Below are positions 44,690 to 56,650 of a DNA stretch of 64,000 nt, piece after piece; the stretch's first letter is position 1; the number at the start of each line of letters is the position of its first letter. The translations under genes were made by a program, and so were the position numbers. The notes beneath the pieces were generated by a model that did not search any database, was not told where the DNA came from, and was given only the letters and a program-made list of their open reading frames with translations. Origin of the DNA: Polytrichum commune (Eukaryota > Streptophyta > Polytrichopsida > Polytrichales > Polytrichaceae); contig OX485805.1 in the NCBI GenBank assembly GCA_950295325.1, positions 6,882,501-6,946,500 of the forward strand, in the 5' to 3' direction.

Positions 44690-46148
44690 TAACTAGAGGT
44701 CTATTACTCTTCTCAACATCACTTATAAGATCTTTGCCAAAGCTCTCCAGAGGCGTTTCCAACCTTTTTTGGTAGAGATAATTGATAGCAACGAAATTGC
44801 CTTCCTTCCTCTCAGGTTTATCCTTGACAACATCCTCCTTACGCATGAGTCAATTTAATGGGCTAAGGAGTTGCATCAAGATATACTCTTCCTTAAACTT
44901 GATTTTAGTAAGGCATATGACAAATTTGATTGGAGGTTTATATGTTAAGTTATGAAGAAGTTAGGGATGCCCAACTCCTATACCCATATGATTAGATTGT
45001 CATTTCAAGATGCGCCTATCTCAATTGACATTGACAATCAAGACACAAATGTTTTCGAACTTCATAGAGGAGTCTAACAAGGATGTCCCCTAGCTCCATA
45101 TTTGTTTGTTATTATTGTGGAAGCTCTGAATGTTGCCACCAAGAATGCGGTGCAAATTGGACATATTGAAGGTGTTTCCCTTCCTCAATGCAATGCCCAA
45201 CAAAAGAATTAGTTAATACACTGATGACATGTCATTTACTCTAAGAGTGAAAAAAACTAGTGTTGATAATCTTGTCAAGATTCTCTGCAATTTTGGGATT
45301 GCTTCTGGGCTTGAAATTGATTGACAGAAGAGTGTAGCATATTGGTGTGGTTGGGAAACTCCACTGAGATGGGTGCAAAACTATCAATGCAAAGTGGGTT
45401 GCTATCGGTGACTTGTTGAAGCTATTGGGCACATTGTTCAGTCTACATCTGGAATTGCAGAATATTGATCAATTTCTTGTTGACAGAGTCAAAGCTAAGC
45501 TCAAACACTGGAGCTCCACACATTTGTCATTAGTTGGTAGAACCCTTATTGTGAATAAGGTGTTGATTTCATTTCTTTGGTATTTCATTATGTTGTGGGT
45601 TGGCTTGAAGAGAGTTTTAATGAAGGTTTAAGGCCTTGTTATGCAATTACTTGTGGTATGGATATGAGAACATGGCATGTGCATTAGTGAGTTAGGATGA
45701 CTGCACAATGCCAAAGAAAATTGGAGGCCTTAGTCTTGCTTCTCCAGAGGACACTATGAAGATGATGATGAGCAAGTGGATCATTTGACCACTCATGCCT
45801 GGTCAAGCTAATCTGTAGATTATGTTGAAGTTATGAATCACTTGGTTGCAATCTTCTTATTATGGCAACTTGGCCCCTACCTCTCTTTGGTTGTTCTCTC
45901 CAAATTTCTTCATCCAAAGCGGGTCTAAAGTCTAGTGACACATTGCTCAATCTTGGAAGGTGGTGGCCCGAAGTCTATTTTTCTCTCTCCGTCTTGTCTG
46001 GAGGACATCTTGCAACTCAATCTTTGGTGGAAAACGGAATATCAAGGGATTTATTTTGGCATTATGATGTATAGAGCCTTGGTTCTTTATAGGAAAAAGT
46101 TGCGATACTTCCATGACATTGGGATCCAGGTTGGAATGATTTTCTAAG

Positions 46149-46906
46149 CACGGGTAGATTACTCTAAGGCATTTTTGTGCACCACGTGCGGCTGGGGTTT
46201 TTTTTTGTTTTGGGGCTATTTACCTTCAAGGGCTGAATTAAAATCTCCCTATAATTACTTAAATTTCAAAAATGGCCCATTTGTTTGCACCCTTTCATTA
46301 CTTATATTGTCCAAGTCACTGTAATTTTTTGTACTCTATATTCCTTTTAAGTAATAAAAGCTAATCTACTTCCTAACGCAATTGATGAGTGTTGAGGAAA
46401 AACATGGAAACAAAGAAAGGTGCAAACAATAATACCATTGCAAACAGAGTTATGAAGAAAACACATAGGAGACCATAGCAAAGTAATACCATTGCAAATA
46501 TTGTTATGATGAAAACACATAGGAGATGCCAGCACAAATACCATAGCAGTCATTGCAATGCAAGTGACCAAAAACATAGAACATAGTAAAGCGGGTTTAG
46601 AATTTACAATTTAGATTGGACAGACGAAAATCCCAATTATCATCCATCCCCGTGAGTCCTAAACCCATTTACATACCATACTAAACATACCTTCTAGGAT
46701 CCTTATCTTTAGCCCCTATATTAATTTTACAAAAAAATAATGGTCCACGTTTTATGTCCATCTAACTTACTTATAATGGGATTGTCTACATTTAATGGCC
46801 CCTTCATTATTTGGAATTCCTTTATAATTTTTATTTCAAATGATTTTAATCCTCTGTATATTATGCCGCACGTCATTTTTAAAATACACTAAGTGATCTA
46901 CCCGTG
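46149..46906. mobile_element. 758-bp hAT-like MITE nested in the LINE
   Basis: Inverted ends CACGGGTAGAT(T/C)ACT, flanked by TTTCTAAG at 46141-46148 and 46907-46914. The AT-rich interior has a tandem repeat of about 65 bp (ATGAAGAAAACACATAGGAG and ATGATGAAAACACATAGGAG). No coding sequence was found. Confidence 0.85.
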
Positions 46907-48080
46907 TTTCTAAGATGGGAGAAAGCGCGAATGAAATTCTCCCATACTGAGATTTGTTATGATCTTTGGGTTAAGCTACTGGAGTTTTACAACTCCTTCC
47001 GTGCCTGAATGCTCAACCAAATTGATGCTCCACCCACTTCACATGAATTGGTTGGTCTGTGCAAGAATCCGGAAGATACGATTTCCAAATGGGTGGCTTG
47101 TGGTGGGTAATTTAATGAGTTCAAATATGATTGATTCAATTTAGTGGGGAGTTTATGGGTGCTTTTCCTAAGTACACATTTGGGTTGCAATACTTCGCCC
47201 TTATTAAAGTGGATCCAAATGACTGCAATGCATAACCCTCCATGGCCTTTTTGGGATGGATGGCGCAAGTTCAGGTGGACAAATTGTCATATGGTTGTGC
47301 TGAGACCCAATTCAATTAATTTTTTGGTAAATTGGTTAAATTAATATTTGACATGGCACGTTGGTGATGCCCTATAGTTGCTCTTTTCTTGGAGTACTTG
47401 GCTAAATTTGGTAAGAAGAGGATTACGAATCAAGGGGCTCCAAAGAAACTAATCCCCAAAAATAGTGGAACGAAATTCCTCCTTCAACCTCCCCCAAGTG
47501 GAACATTATTTGGCACAAAAATAAGGCACAAAAGGAAGCGGTGTTCCTTTGGTTAGTTATCCATAAAGTAGTGGCAGTGAATAAGTGATGCAGTTGGATC
47601 TCAGTGGAGATTGAGCAGAGTTGCCCTCATTGTGGCTCACAATTTGTGGAGTCAGTGGAGCATAAATTCTTCAGCTGCCCATTGGCTCAACAAGTGTGGC
47701 GCTATGTAACTAATATCATGTGGCAACTCTTTGCCCAAAAAGGCAACCTTGGTCCTCGAAAATCCTCTTGTGATGCAATGTTTGTTTGATTAGCCTCTTC
47801 ATAAGCTGTTGTATTCCTTTAGCCAAATTTGGTTTTTCTTGAAAAATAATCTCCCCTAGATTATATGGTGACAGAGGAATGATCTTCCTTTTAAACACTT
47901 TGCATTGGCAAGTGGAGAAAATGCACCAAGTGGTGTTGGACTCTTTGCTTGACTATGGTAGACTTGAATGGCAAAGGACTCTTCAAGATTTGGAGAAATC
48001 TCTGAATGTTGCCTATCAAGATGTGCTTAAGGAATTTGATGTGGTGTGTCAAAGGTCTTATGATGACTTGTGATGATTTA

Positions 48081-50003
48081 GTGGTTACTTTGAAGGTTAA
48101 GTCCCAAATGGACATAATTTCTTGAATCCCCTTGGGTTGAGCTGGTTTTCTTGGTGGTTGTACTTTCCCCTTGCAATTGGTTTTGTTTCAATTTGAACCC
48201 CAAAAAGAGAGGATATGGTGGACACTAATTTTTTATTGCTTATGTCCACCAATTTTCTCTTGGAGATGTTGATACTTGTAAGATGTTTGGGCAAATCCAA
48301 ATGAGCAACAAAACACTTGAACTTGCTATTTTCAAAGCTGATGTTCTTTCAAATCGCAACTACCTCAAACAACTACTCTAAACCATGATATTATACTTTT
48401 GTCACAACAAGTGATAACCTACTAAACACACCAACTACTTTTTCCTTGTTTAAAGAGATACACATACACCCACATTTGACGCACTAGAAGGGAAAATTAT
48501 TATTTTCCAACTAGATAGCTAATTAATGATAGAACCACCGCCTAAGAAAGATTAAAAGTTTCATAGAAGTTAGCGGTTTCCACTGCAAAAAAAACTTTGC
48601 AAACACATTCCTAGACAAACATTTTTCATTTAACACTCAATGCACAGATCTCTCCAAGCTCTCTGTGGTCAATACCATTGAGTGCAGTGGATGTGAAATT
48701 CCGAGAGATAGAATTTGATTAGCAAGGGATAGGTCAAGAGATTGTAGGGAAAACTTGTACAAGGTGCAAAAGCCAACTTGTATCTCCTAAATCAATGTGA
48801 TATCGAAGTGTGGCTTACGAGATACAACATTGTCTAACCATAGTTATAGAATTTGGTTGAAGGGCAATGGTTGAGGGGACCTGTCTTTTGACACGCTGAT
48901 TTTTTTTTTTTTTCCTTTTCATGTGACATGCAATTTTTCATTTTTGGTTTTCTTTGGACAAGCAAGATTGATTTCAGACTTTATATGCCTTTCTTTTTGC
49001 TTGTGGCAAGTGCAAAAAGGAGACTTGGTTGAACTGCTGCTCAGCGAGTTTCTTCTATACATGTACATTGCAGAGTTGAGTATGTACCTGGTTGTTAGAG
49101 GTCATTTAAGGGCATTGTTTGTTTAAAGACAACCCATCATTTCCTCATATAAGAATGTTTGACCTATTTTAACTTTGTTCACAAATTCAAACACAAAACT
49201 GGAATCTGCAACGCCAAATTAGCATCAGAGCATGTGCATATCACTATGGGCGTCTCAGTCCAGAGAAACACAACCCAATCCTTAAGAGAAATTCAATCCA
49301 AATTTTTCTATCAAATTTTTACTTGGAATGCAATAGCTCCCTTCCAATTCATTTGTGGCTAGAAAACTAGGTGAATTATGATTGCAACTTTCATCATGGG
49401 CTTTTGGAACAGACCAAGAATGTAGTCAGTTGGCCCAAGATTCAAGACGTCTCAACATAAGGAATCGAAACAAAATGTACTGTGAAAAATGCTCATATTA
49501 GTAGCACCATGTTACTAATTTTGTATACATTTGTCTGGATTCTGGAACAATGGGTCATCTGCAATATGAGCTCCATATTATCTCCACTGACTATGATGTC
49601 AAGAAACAATATGATCAGAAATTCCAGATGCTCTCCAAACCTTGAAGAGCAGCAGGTTATGTCAGAGTTATCCTGAATTTACTTTCCTCAGGATATAAGC
49701 ACCCACGCATACTAGATGTTTAAACCAAAATTTTACTTGGGTTTGATCAGAATAACTGCTAATGCCTGGTTATTCCTTGCTTGCTTGTGGGATCAGCTTC
49801 ATAGAAGACTTCAGCAGCTCACTGGTGTTGCAGTTTCATGCTTGAATCCTTTTGAGTGCAACAAAGATGGTGCAGTGAAACTTCTGGTGGAAAATGCAGT
49901 ATTGACTCCTCAAACAATACCTATGCTGATGGGTTTGGATCTTTGATTAGAAATCTTGAAAATTACAATCAAAAGGTGGAGCTTGTCGATGGCATAACTA
50001 GTG
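48081..50003. other. Spacer and 3' flank of UBR7
   Basis: No gene recognised. The bases just below 50004 should include the UBR7 3' UTR on the minus strand. A T run lies at about 48901-48914. Confidence 0.45.
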
Positions 50004-53000
50004 TCAATTGCGGCGCCGCCTTTTCTGGCTGAGATTTTGAAAGAAATCATGGATGTCTGCACTTGTCACTGTTCTCCCAGATTCACCAAAAGGCTCCTGT
50101 TTGGTACAGAAAAAAAAAGCACTACTGAGTAGACAAAGATCTGTTTTATCAAGAAGGCTGAACAAAGATCAAAACCAACAACAATTAAGAGAAACATTTC
50201 ACAATACAATGAAACATAAACTGATGATTACCAGAAAGGACTTGAGTTCAGATGTCATGTCATTGAGGCCATGTAGGAGTTCAATACGTTGCACATGCCC
50301 CAAATTTTTCATGAAATCTGATCCAGCTCCTTCTACCAGAGCACGTGACTCTTCTCTCTTTCGCTTAGCTGAAGCTTCATACTCCTGCAATCACTTCCAA
50401 GTGAAGATCAGGAAATGGACAAAGTCTCCCAACATTTGAAAGGCAGATTCTGGCCTACTCTTGGATTCTAAAGGCGTACTTGGTTTCCACAAACTCATCC
50501 ATAAGAGAGAACACAGAAAATGAGTCTTTGATGTCTACAACATGGTGGATGATCAGAAAGTACTTACCAAGAAGTGAGTACTAAGTAACTCTAGGCTTGT
50601 GAGTTAATTTTGGACAAGATTAAAGTTGTATACATGTAGTTCTATGGACAGGTCCTATGATAGAAGACGTAGAAAATAGCTTAGGTATGTATCTCTTGCT
50701 TCGACCACATAGTATAATTGGGTTGTCATCATATGCTTGTAGTTTGTTCTCCTGAATACTTGTTTTGCAACGAACATGTATTAATGGTGCAAACAGTACT
50801 CTCATATGCATCATTATCTCTAGACAAATCTTTTATCTAGAATTTATTAACTCCTAGTTCAAGACTGTGCAGCCAGCTTAGTGCTACTACAAAAATCATA
50901 CCTGCAAAGTATCCTCTGAATCAAGAAGGAAGTTGATTCCCTTCTCCTCATACATGCTCAAGCAGCTGGGGCATCGGCAGAGTTCTGTCCGCCAACTTTT
51001 GGTCAAAAAGATTGCAAGGCCCGGCTCCAGAGTAGCAGTTGGAACATCCTCCTTCAACACACAATGATTCCCATTTGTAGCAGCTTCATGGGAAACATCA
51101 TCATTCTTTACATCAGTTTCAGCTTGCTCCGACTTGCAAACATCTTGCACTCCATTTGAGGCTCCATTTGAGGACTCACACATTGCAGATTCTTCCTTTA
51201 CATTTCTCACATCTCCATTTGCATGTGCACCTTCTCTTTGACCTTCGGTGAGATCTGAAGGAACTTGTTTTTGCGTGCCATTTCCTGTGTGGGGTACATG
51301 CAGGTGTCAATCTAAGCATTTACAAATACATTCATTGGTCAAGAAAAATGTCCCTAGTTGAGAGGTACAGGTCAATGTAGAGCAAATCCTCATACCTGAC
51401 ATATTTACTCCCTCCTTATTCACAACGGGGTCTATCCCTGTAGTTGGTGCAGACATCGGAGCAACTACATATCTCTGGTACTTTGACACAAATGAGCATT
51501 TAGGTACACAAGCTGGGCATATTAACTCATCAAATGTTGGTTCTCCTTCCTCATCCCTTGGAACCTGGAGCATGATAATTTCTGCTTTAGAATTCTGCAG
51601 AGTGGGATGTGTGCCACCATATATGACCAAAGCAGCACCATACAAATTTGCATATTGTATAGACACGTGCCAATCGAAGGTATGCAGATCCAAGTCTCTT
51701 TATCTCACATTCCATGTGCAATTTCAATAGGACATCCAAGAGATTCTTAAACATTCTACTTCCGTATCTTATGTTAGGACACTATGTCGGTTACCGTCAA
51801 GAGGTGAACAACACATGAATTGATCAGAAACTGTGTAAAGAATGCCTTCACATAGCCACAAGAGTCCAAGCTTCTTTTCTTTTGTTTTTAATTGATCAAT
51901 TCTTCTATATATACATGAGAATTGTGCTACAAACATCTAACTCTCAAAATCATTGAAATATGACTCACCAGAAGTGTTGGCGGAAGTCCAAGATGACACT
52001 CATGAAACCAGTCCTCACAGATGCAACATTGCAGCATCTCACCCAGGTCCTCACCCTCGGGATCAGGGTATGCCCGGTGACACGTGCAATATAATCCTCT
52101 GTAATTCTGGTTGTACACATTTTCAGTATTCTGAATGTCTTTGTTGGCTTGCAGCTTGCAAATGCCCTCCCCATACTTGGAGTTCCCACAATCACAACGG
52201 AAATGCCGCCTGGTCCACAACTCTATAACCTGCAAACATACTTTTTCTTGTATCAGAGTGGAAAGGAAACCATGAATACTGTGATCACTGATCAAACTCG
52301 CACAGACTCCCACAAATGTTATTAAAATTGAACCTTAAAGCAACACCACAGGTAACTAAAGAAATGGAAGATTCTACTGAATGACTTCAGTCCATTCATA
52401 GGAAACAAATCAGACGCCTTAAGAATTTAGCATCACCTCAAATGCCAGACTTATGCAATATTTGAGCATTTAAACCCTGATCTCCACCATGCCTCGCATG
52501 AAAGAATGTGTATTATCAGTGAGAGAGGAAGGATGAAGGTAATAGGGTTATCCTCTAACTCAACATGACTTTTGGTCGAAAGTTAGTTGTTTTGCATACA
52601 ACACCTTCCATGTTCGGTAAGTTTTCGGTGCACGCTTGGAGGCAGTGTGAAGGTTTGAATGAAGAGGAACATTCTATATCAGTTCATTGGGGGTCAAACT
52701 CATGTTGGCATGCCAAGAGGTGCTAAGATAAGTTTTGGGCCTCAATAAACCTCATGAAATAGGTTGCTCAACATTCAAATTCAAACACTACTTTGAAGCA
52801 TGCACATTCACAAGGGCAACGAAAGAAATTTATTGATATTGTATGCAAATAAACCAATGGAAAATCATCAGGGACCATCTCCCAACGAACAGCCCCATTG
52901 AGTTATAGGATTGCTCTAATGTGATCTGAACTTGATGATCAGAGGCATAAGGGTGACGCACATCATGATTATCGTGGCAGGATAAAGAGCAAGCGGTGCA

Positions 53001-54433
53001 AAAACCGCCATCTCCACTGGGTGTACATGTCAGACATGCAAACACTGCTTGCCTCTTCATGTAGCCCTGATTGTATGTGCACTCCTTGCCTTCATCTCCA
53101 CCCAGAACCAAGTCAGCTTCCTGCAAAAAGAAATCACTCGATACAGTCTTCTCATCAGAAATTTCACCAAAAACCTAAAAAACTGAGTTTGCATTATTAC
53201 TTTAAGAATCACAAGTTCTGCGTCTTCCATATCAACACACAAAATTTCCACTTTCTCTCCCCTTACCATCTTAAGCTCAAAAGCATGTATGCTTGTAACG
53301 GACATAAAAAGCCGGCAGGAATGAAATTGCACCAGGAATGAAGGGCGATATCCCATAACTTATCATTACGATTACAACACAAAGTCAATAGATGCCTTGT
53401 CATCAGTAATTTACCAATTACCAAAAAAGCAGAGCATGAATTATTACTTTAAGAATCACAGGTTTTGCGTTTTTCATATCAACCCAGAAAATGACTCTCT
53501 CTCTCTCTCTCTCTTCTTACCACCTTAAGCTCAAAAGCATTTACGATTGTAATAGACATAGACAGAGTGGCAGGAACAAATTGTACCAGGACTTGAGAAT
53601 GGCGACATCCCATGATTTATCATATCCATTACAACACAAAGTGAATCGATACAGTGTCTTGTCATCAGAAATTTCACCACGCAGCCAAAAAGCTGAGCAT
53701 GCAGTATCACTTTAAGAATCACAGGTTTTGCGTCTTCCATATCGACCCAGAACTTCTCTCTCTAAGCTCAAAAGCATGTATCCTTGTAACGGAAAGCGGC
53801 AGGAACATAATTCCACCAGGATTGAAGAAGGGCGACATTCCATAGTTCATGAATATCATTTCCATTACTACATAAAGCCCAATTCCACACAATTTGTTTC
53901 ACATTTTGTGCGGCAGTTATTTGTGAAACAAACCCTTGGCCGCTAAACCAAGCGCGGTGAACCTCCACAGATTACTATGGAAATACTCACCGTTTGAAAT
54001 GTGAGAGTATAAACTCAGAAAGTAAGATAAAAAGAGAAGCCTAATTTTTTTTGTCACTGTACTCATCGTCACCATCATCATAATCTCTAATTACCTCCAA
54101 TTGTGACGAACAAACATTGCGATGCTCACATACACTAAATCTTGTCATCCTCCCACATGCCTTGTGCAAAACTTAATATCCCCGAAGAACAATTTAACCC
54201 GAACAAAAGCTCCATACCGCACCATTAAAACCCCGTACATCCATCCATAACCCATCAAAGAGAGCGGCACAGAAACTCACTAAACCCTCCGCTGACATAA
54301 TATTACATGGAGGTTTTTAGGAGGGGGTGAAGGTTGAAGTTCGCACCAATTCCTCAGCCTCGTACTCTTCAATATACTCGGCCAAAGTGCCTACAGGCTC
54401 CTCCTCCTCATTTGTGACCTCCCTGTCATCCAT
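50004..54433 (-). CDS. UBR7: UBR7-like protein (UBR box plus PHD-type finger), 7 exons
   Basis: Exons, in transcript order: 54347-54433, 52962-53120, 51969-52229, 51396-51564, 50902-51284, 50232-50384 and 50004-50097 (start within one base). All use GT-AG and join into a frame of about 434 residues. Exon 1 is short and acidic, ending EYIEEYEAEEL. The UBR box (about 43-100) carries ECTYNQGYMKRQAVFACLTC, FCTACSLSCHDNHD and, across intron 2, HFRCDCGNS. The PHD-type finger (about 128-190) reads YCTCHRAYPDPEGEDLGEML, QCCICEDWFHECHLG and ICPACVPKC. The C terminus has LGHVQRIELLHGLNDM, VTSADIHDFFQNL and a basic end (KRRRR). Length and domain order match plant and animal UBR7, a putative E3 ubiquitin ligase; Arabidopsis has a PHD-annotated homologue. 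All key Cys/His are present, so it looks functional. Confidence 0.94.
53135..53880. repeat. Tandem repeat in UBR7 intron 1, three units of about 250 bp
   Basis: The string CTTTAAGAATCACA recurs at about 53201, 53448 and 53711, with surrounding text conserved: CTCAAAAGCATGTA, GGCAGGAA, CCAGGA and CATCAGAAATTTCACCA. The first unit starts within about 20 bases of the exon 2 acceptor. One unit has gained a TC microsatellite (53494-53513). Confidence 0.85.
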
Positions 54434-54633
54434 GGCTGGAAGAATGGTGTTACCCAAACGCACAGCAACGAATATGTGGATGTGAGTGACAATGCAGACG
54501 GCGATGGTTTGACCTGTAAGTTATATGGGAAAAATGTCCAGGCTATGGTTGTCAGACAGGCGAACTTGCTTGCAAGCAAAAGAAAACAAACATAGAGGGG
54601 ACGAGAGAGAGAGAGAGGGGACGAAAGAGAGGG

Positions 54634-54674
<41 letters not shown>

Positions 54675-55084
54675 TGAAATCTTGAAATTCACTAGATTTG
54701 GAAGATGATGCAGAGTTCCCGCCAGAACTGGGCCCTATTCCCTCTAATAAGGCTCTACCTGTGGAAGAGCTAGTATACGGATGTTGATACGAATACGATG
54801 TGGATTTTACTTTACTCCTTACTTATGTTTACCCATGGGTCATGAACCCATGTCGAAAAGGTACGAAGAATTGATAGATGCTTAGTAGGTCAATTGAACT
54901 GAGAGGAGGCTATAAGTATCATTAAATTTATAATAACTTAAACAGGACATAGGTATCCTCGTATACTCTTTTCCATGTCCTGTCCCAGCGCAGCCTTTGA
55001 AGTGCATCATGTGACATGGAGATGTTGAGTAGGTGTACATTGTACAATGAAAGATACCTAAGTGAAGATTAAAGTTTATCGGTC

Positions 55085-56030
55085 AGCTGCCACAAAAAGT
55101 TGAACCTTGAAGAAATGGTGATGCCAACAATAGCAGAGGCAAGGATTGCAGAAGAAACATGGCGAAACAGAGGCTGATAACTGGTGTCTTCTTCTTTGGT
55201 TTTTAATTCTCCTGGCTTTGGCTTTGTTGGCCTTCTGTCTCAAAAATAAATAAATAAATAAATATGGTGTATCATCAGATAGGGTAAGGAAATGAGCTAT
55301 GCATGTAAGCTTAGTGGTTGTATTCAGTAGGTGTGCAATGAAGGAGAAGCTCATTGGTATTTCAGAGTTCATAGGTCAAGAAGGTAAATCTCGAAGAAAT
55401 AATGATGGCAACAAAGAGCATAGTCAAGGGTTGCAGAAGAAATGCTAAAGTAGAACCTTGTAACTGATGTATCATCGAGTAGGCTAAGGAATTCAGTCAT
55501 GCATGTAGCGGTTGTATTCAATAGGTTATGCAATGAAGGAGAAGCTCTTGAAAGTTCAGATTTCATGCGTCAAGAAGGTAACTCCTGAAGAAACAATGAT
55601 GGCAACAGGAGCATAGCTAGGATCGCAGAAGTGAAGCAGAACCTGGTATCTGATGCATCATCAAGTAGGCCAAGGAAATGACCTATGCATGTATTCAATA
55701 TGTATGCAATGAAGGAGAAGCTCTTGAAATTTCAGATTTCACAGGTCAAGAAGGTAAACTCTGAAGATATAATGATGGCCACCAGATCATATTAGCAAGG
55801 ATCGCAGAAGTGAAGCAGAACCTGGTAACTGGTGTATCATCAAGTAGGCTAAGGAATTGAGCTATGCATGTATTTAATGGGTGTGCAATGAAGGATAAGC
55901 TCTTGAAATTACAAAGTTCCTGGGTCACCTGCTACAAGAAGGTAAACCTTGAAGAAATAAGGATGGCAACAATTGCATAGGCAGGGATTGCAGATGAAAC
56001 TTGCCATAAGCAGAACCTGTATCATCAACT
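55085..56030. repeat. Tandem array of about five ~190-bp units upstream of OFD1
   Basis: GTCAAGAAGGTAAA followed by GAAGAAATAATGATGGCAAC recurs near 55374, 55570, 55745 and 55936. An older unit near 55090 makes five. Each unit also holds GCAGAACCTGGTAACTG, TATCATCAAGTAGGC and ATGAAGGAGAAGCTC. The spacing is 175-210 bp after discounting the LINE-tail insertion in unit 1. The array ends about 65 bp before the OFD1 start codon. Confidence 0.88.
55188..55264 (+). mobile_element. 77-bp LINE-tail insertion inside the tandem array
   Basis: CTGGCTTTGGCTTTGTTGG, then CCTTCTGTCTCAAAAA and four TAAA units, flanked by TGGTGT at 55182-55187 and 55265-55270. Other array units show the uninterrupted text TAACTGGTGTATCATC, confirming the insertion point. 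Confidence 0.85.
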
Positions 56031-56094
56031 GGTTCTGTGGAATCATAGCAAGTGATCGTTTGAGGAGAAAAAAAGAATAAAAACAGAGATTCAG

Positions 56095-56610
56095 ATGGAT
56101 GTCGAGTCCAGTGGGGATCCGGAGCTGTCAAAGGAGGCGTTGCGCAGACATCTGTTTACTTCCCTGCGCTCCAGTGGCATTCTCGACTCCCTCAAGGTCA
56201 AGCCCTCGTAATTTTTAATCCTCTAAAGAACCTTAAAATTCGTGTTGCCGCAATCTCATCATGCGCGTTATGAAGATGGACCAAATCAAATAGATACTAA
56301 GGTTTTTTCCGTCAAGAAAAGCTCGACCTCGATGCAAAAAATAGGGTTAGTCACAGAGCAGTTTCTAGGGATTTGTAAAAAGATGACTTACAAGGATTCA
56401 TATATTACTGTGCTGCTGATAGCATGCTATTGGAGCGTATTGGACCAAGAAAATTCAATTACACTTTATGTCATGGAACAATTGGCCATAAGTATTTTCA
56501 GTGCCTTCAATCTCCTTCATGTACTCCAGGTCACCAAAATTGACCGGATTCTGATCTGGAAGAAACGATGCTCATGGTGGGCTCTCCTATTTGAGGCACC
56601 AACTTAATCA

Positions 56611-56650
<40 letters not shown>

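Larger units (their letters stand above)
42285..48080 (+). mobile_element. Decayed L1-type LINE (endonuclease, RT, zinc knuckle) with three nested insertions
   Basis: One plus-strand ORF2 can be followed through stops. An APE-type endonuclease (about 42728-43450) shows GINNDHKVGVTRDYI, FTPRIDILCLQEH, GRGGIAMCFHP and WIRFKGLEGGNLGILNV. The reverse transcriptase (about 44690-45650) shows ITLLNITYKIFAKALQ, FLKLDFSKAYDKFDWRF and GV-stop-QGCPLAPYLF. A downstream SLASPEDTMKMMMSKWI block follows. The zf-RVT motif (47604-47700) is CPHCGSQFVESVEHKFFSCP. The C-terminal tail ends near 48080 with DSLLDYGRLEW. Stops often sit where Trp or Arg is expected. The later insertions are 43469-43693, 44194-44689 and 46149-46906. 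The frame at 42285-42731 may be ORF1 or linker. Confidence 0.85.
54434..56094. promoter_or_regulatory. Divergent UBR7/OFD1 intergenic region
   Basis: The two genes start 1.66 kb apart in opposite directions. The UBR7 side has a GA microsatellite (54603-54669), probably in or near its leader. The OFD1 side is filled by the tandem array listed separately. No TATA box is defended. A shared promoter is possible but not shown. Confidence 0.5.

Noticed and set aside
53135-56030. CRISPR-like regular repeats
   Set aside because: The units are long, contiguous and diverged, with no short identical repeats or spacers, and the DNA is a plant nuclear genome.
55369-56131. Repeated short minus-strand frames with similar peptides (LSLLDDTPVTRF)
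   Set aside because: They are translations of the tandem array units, not a gene family.
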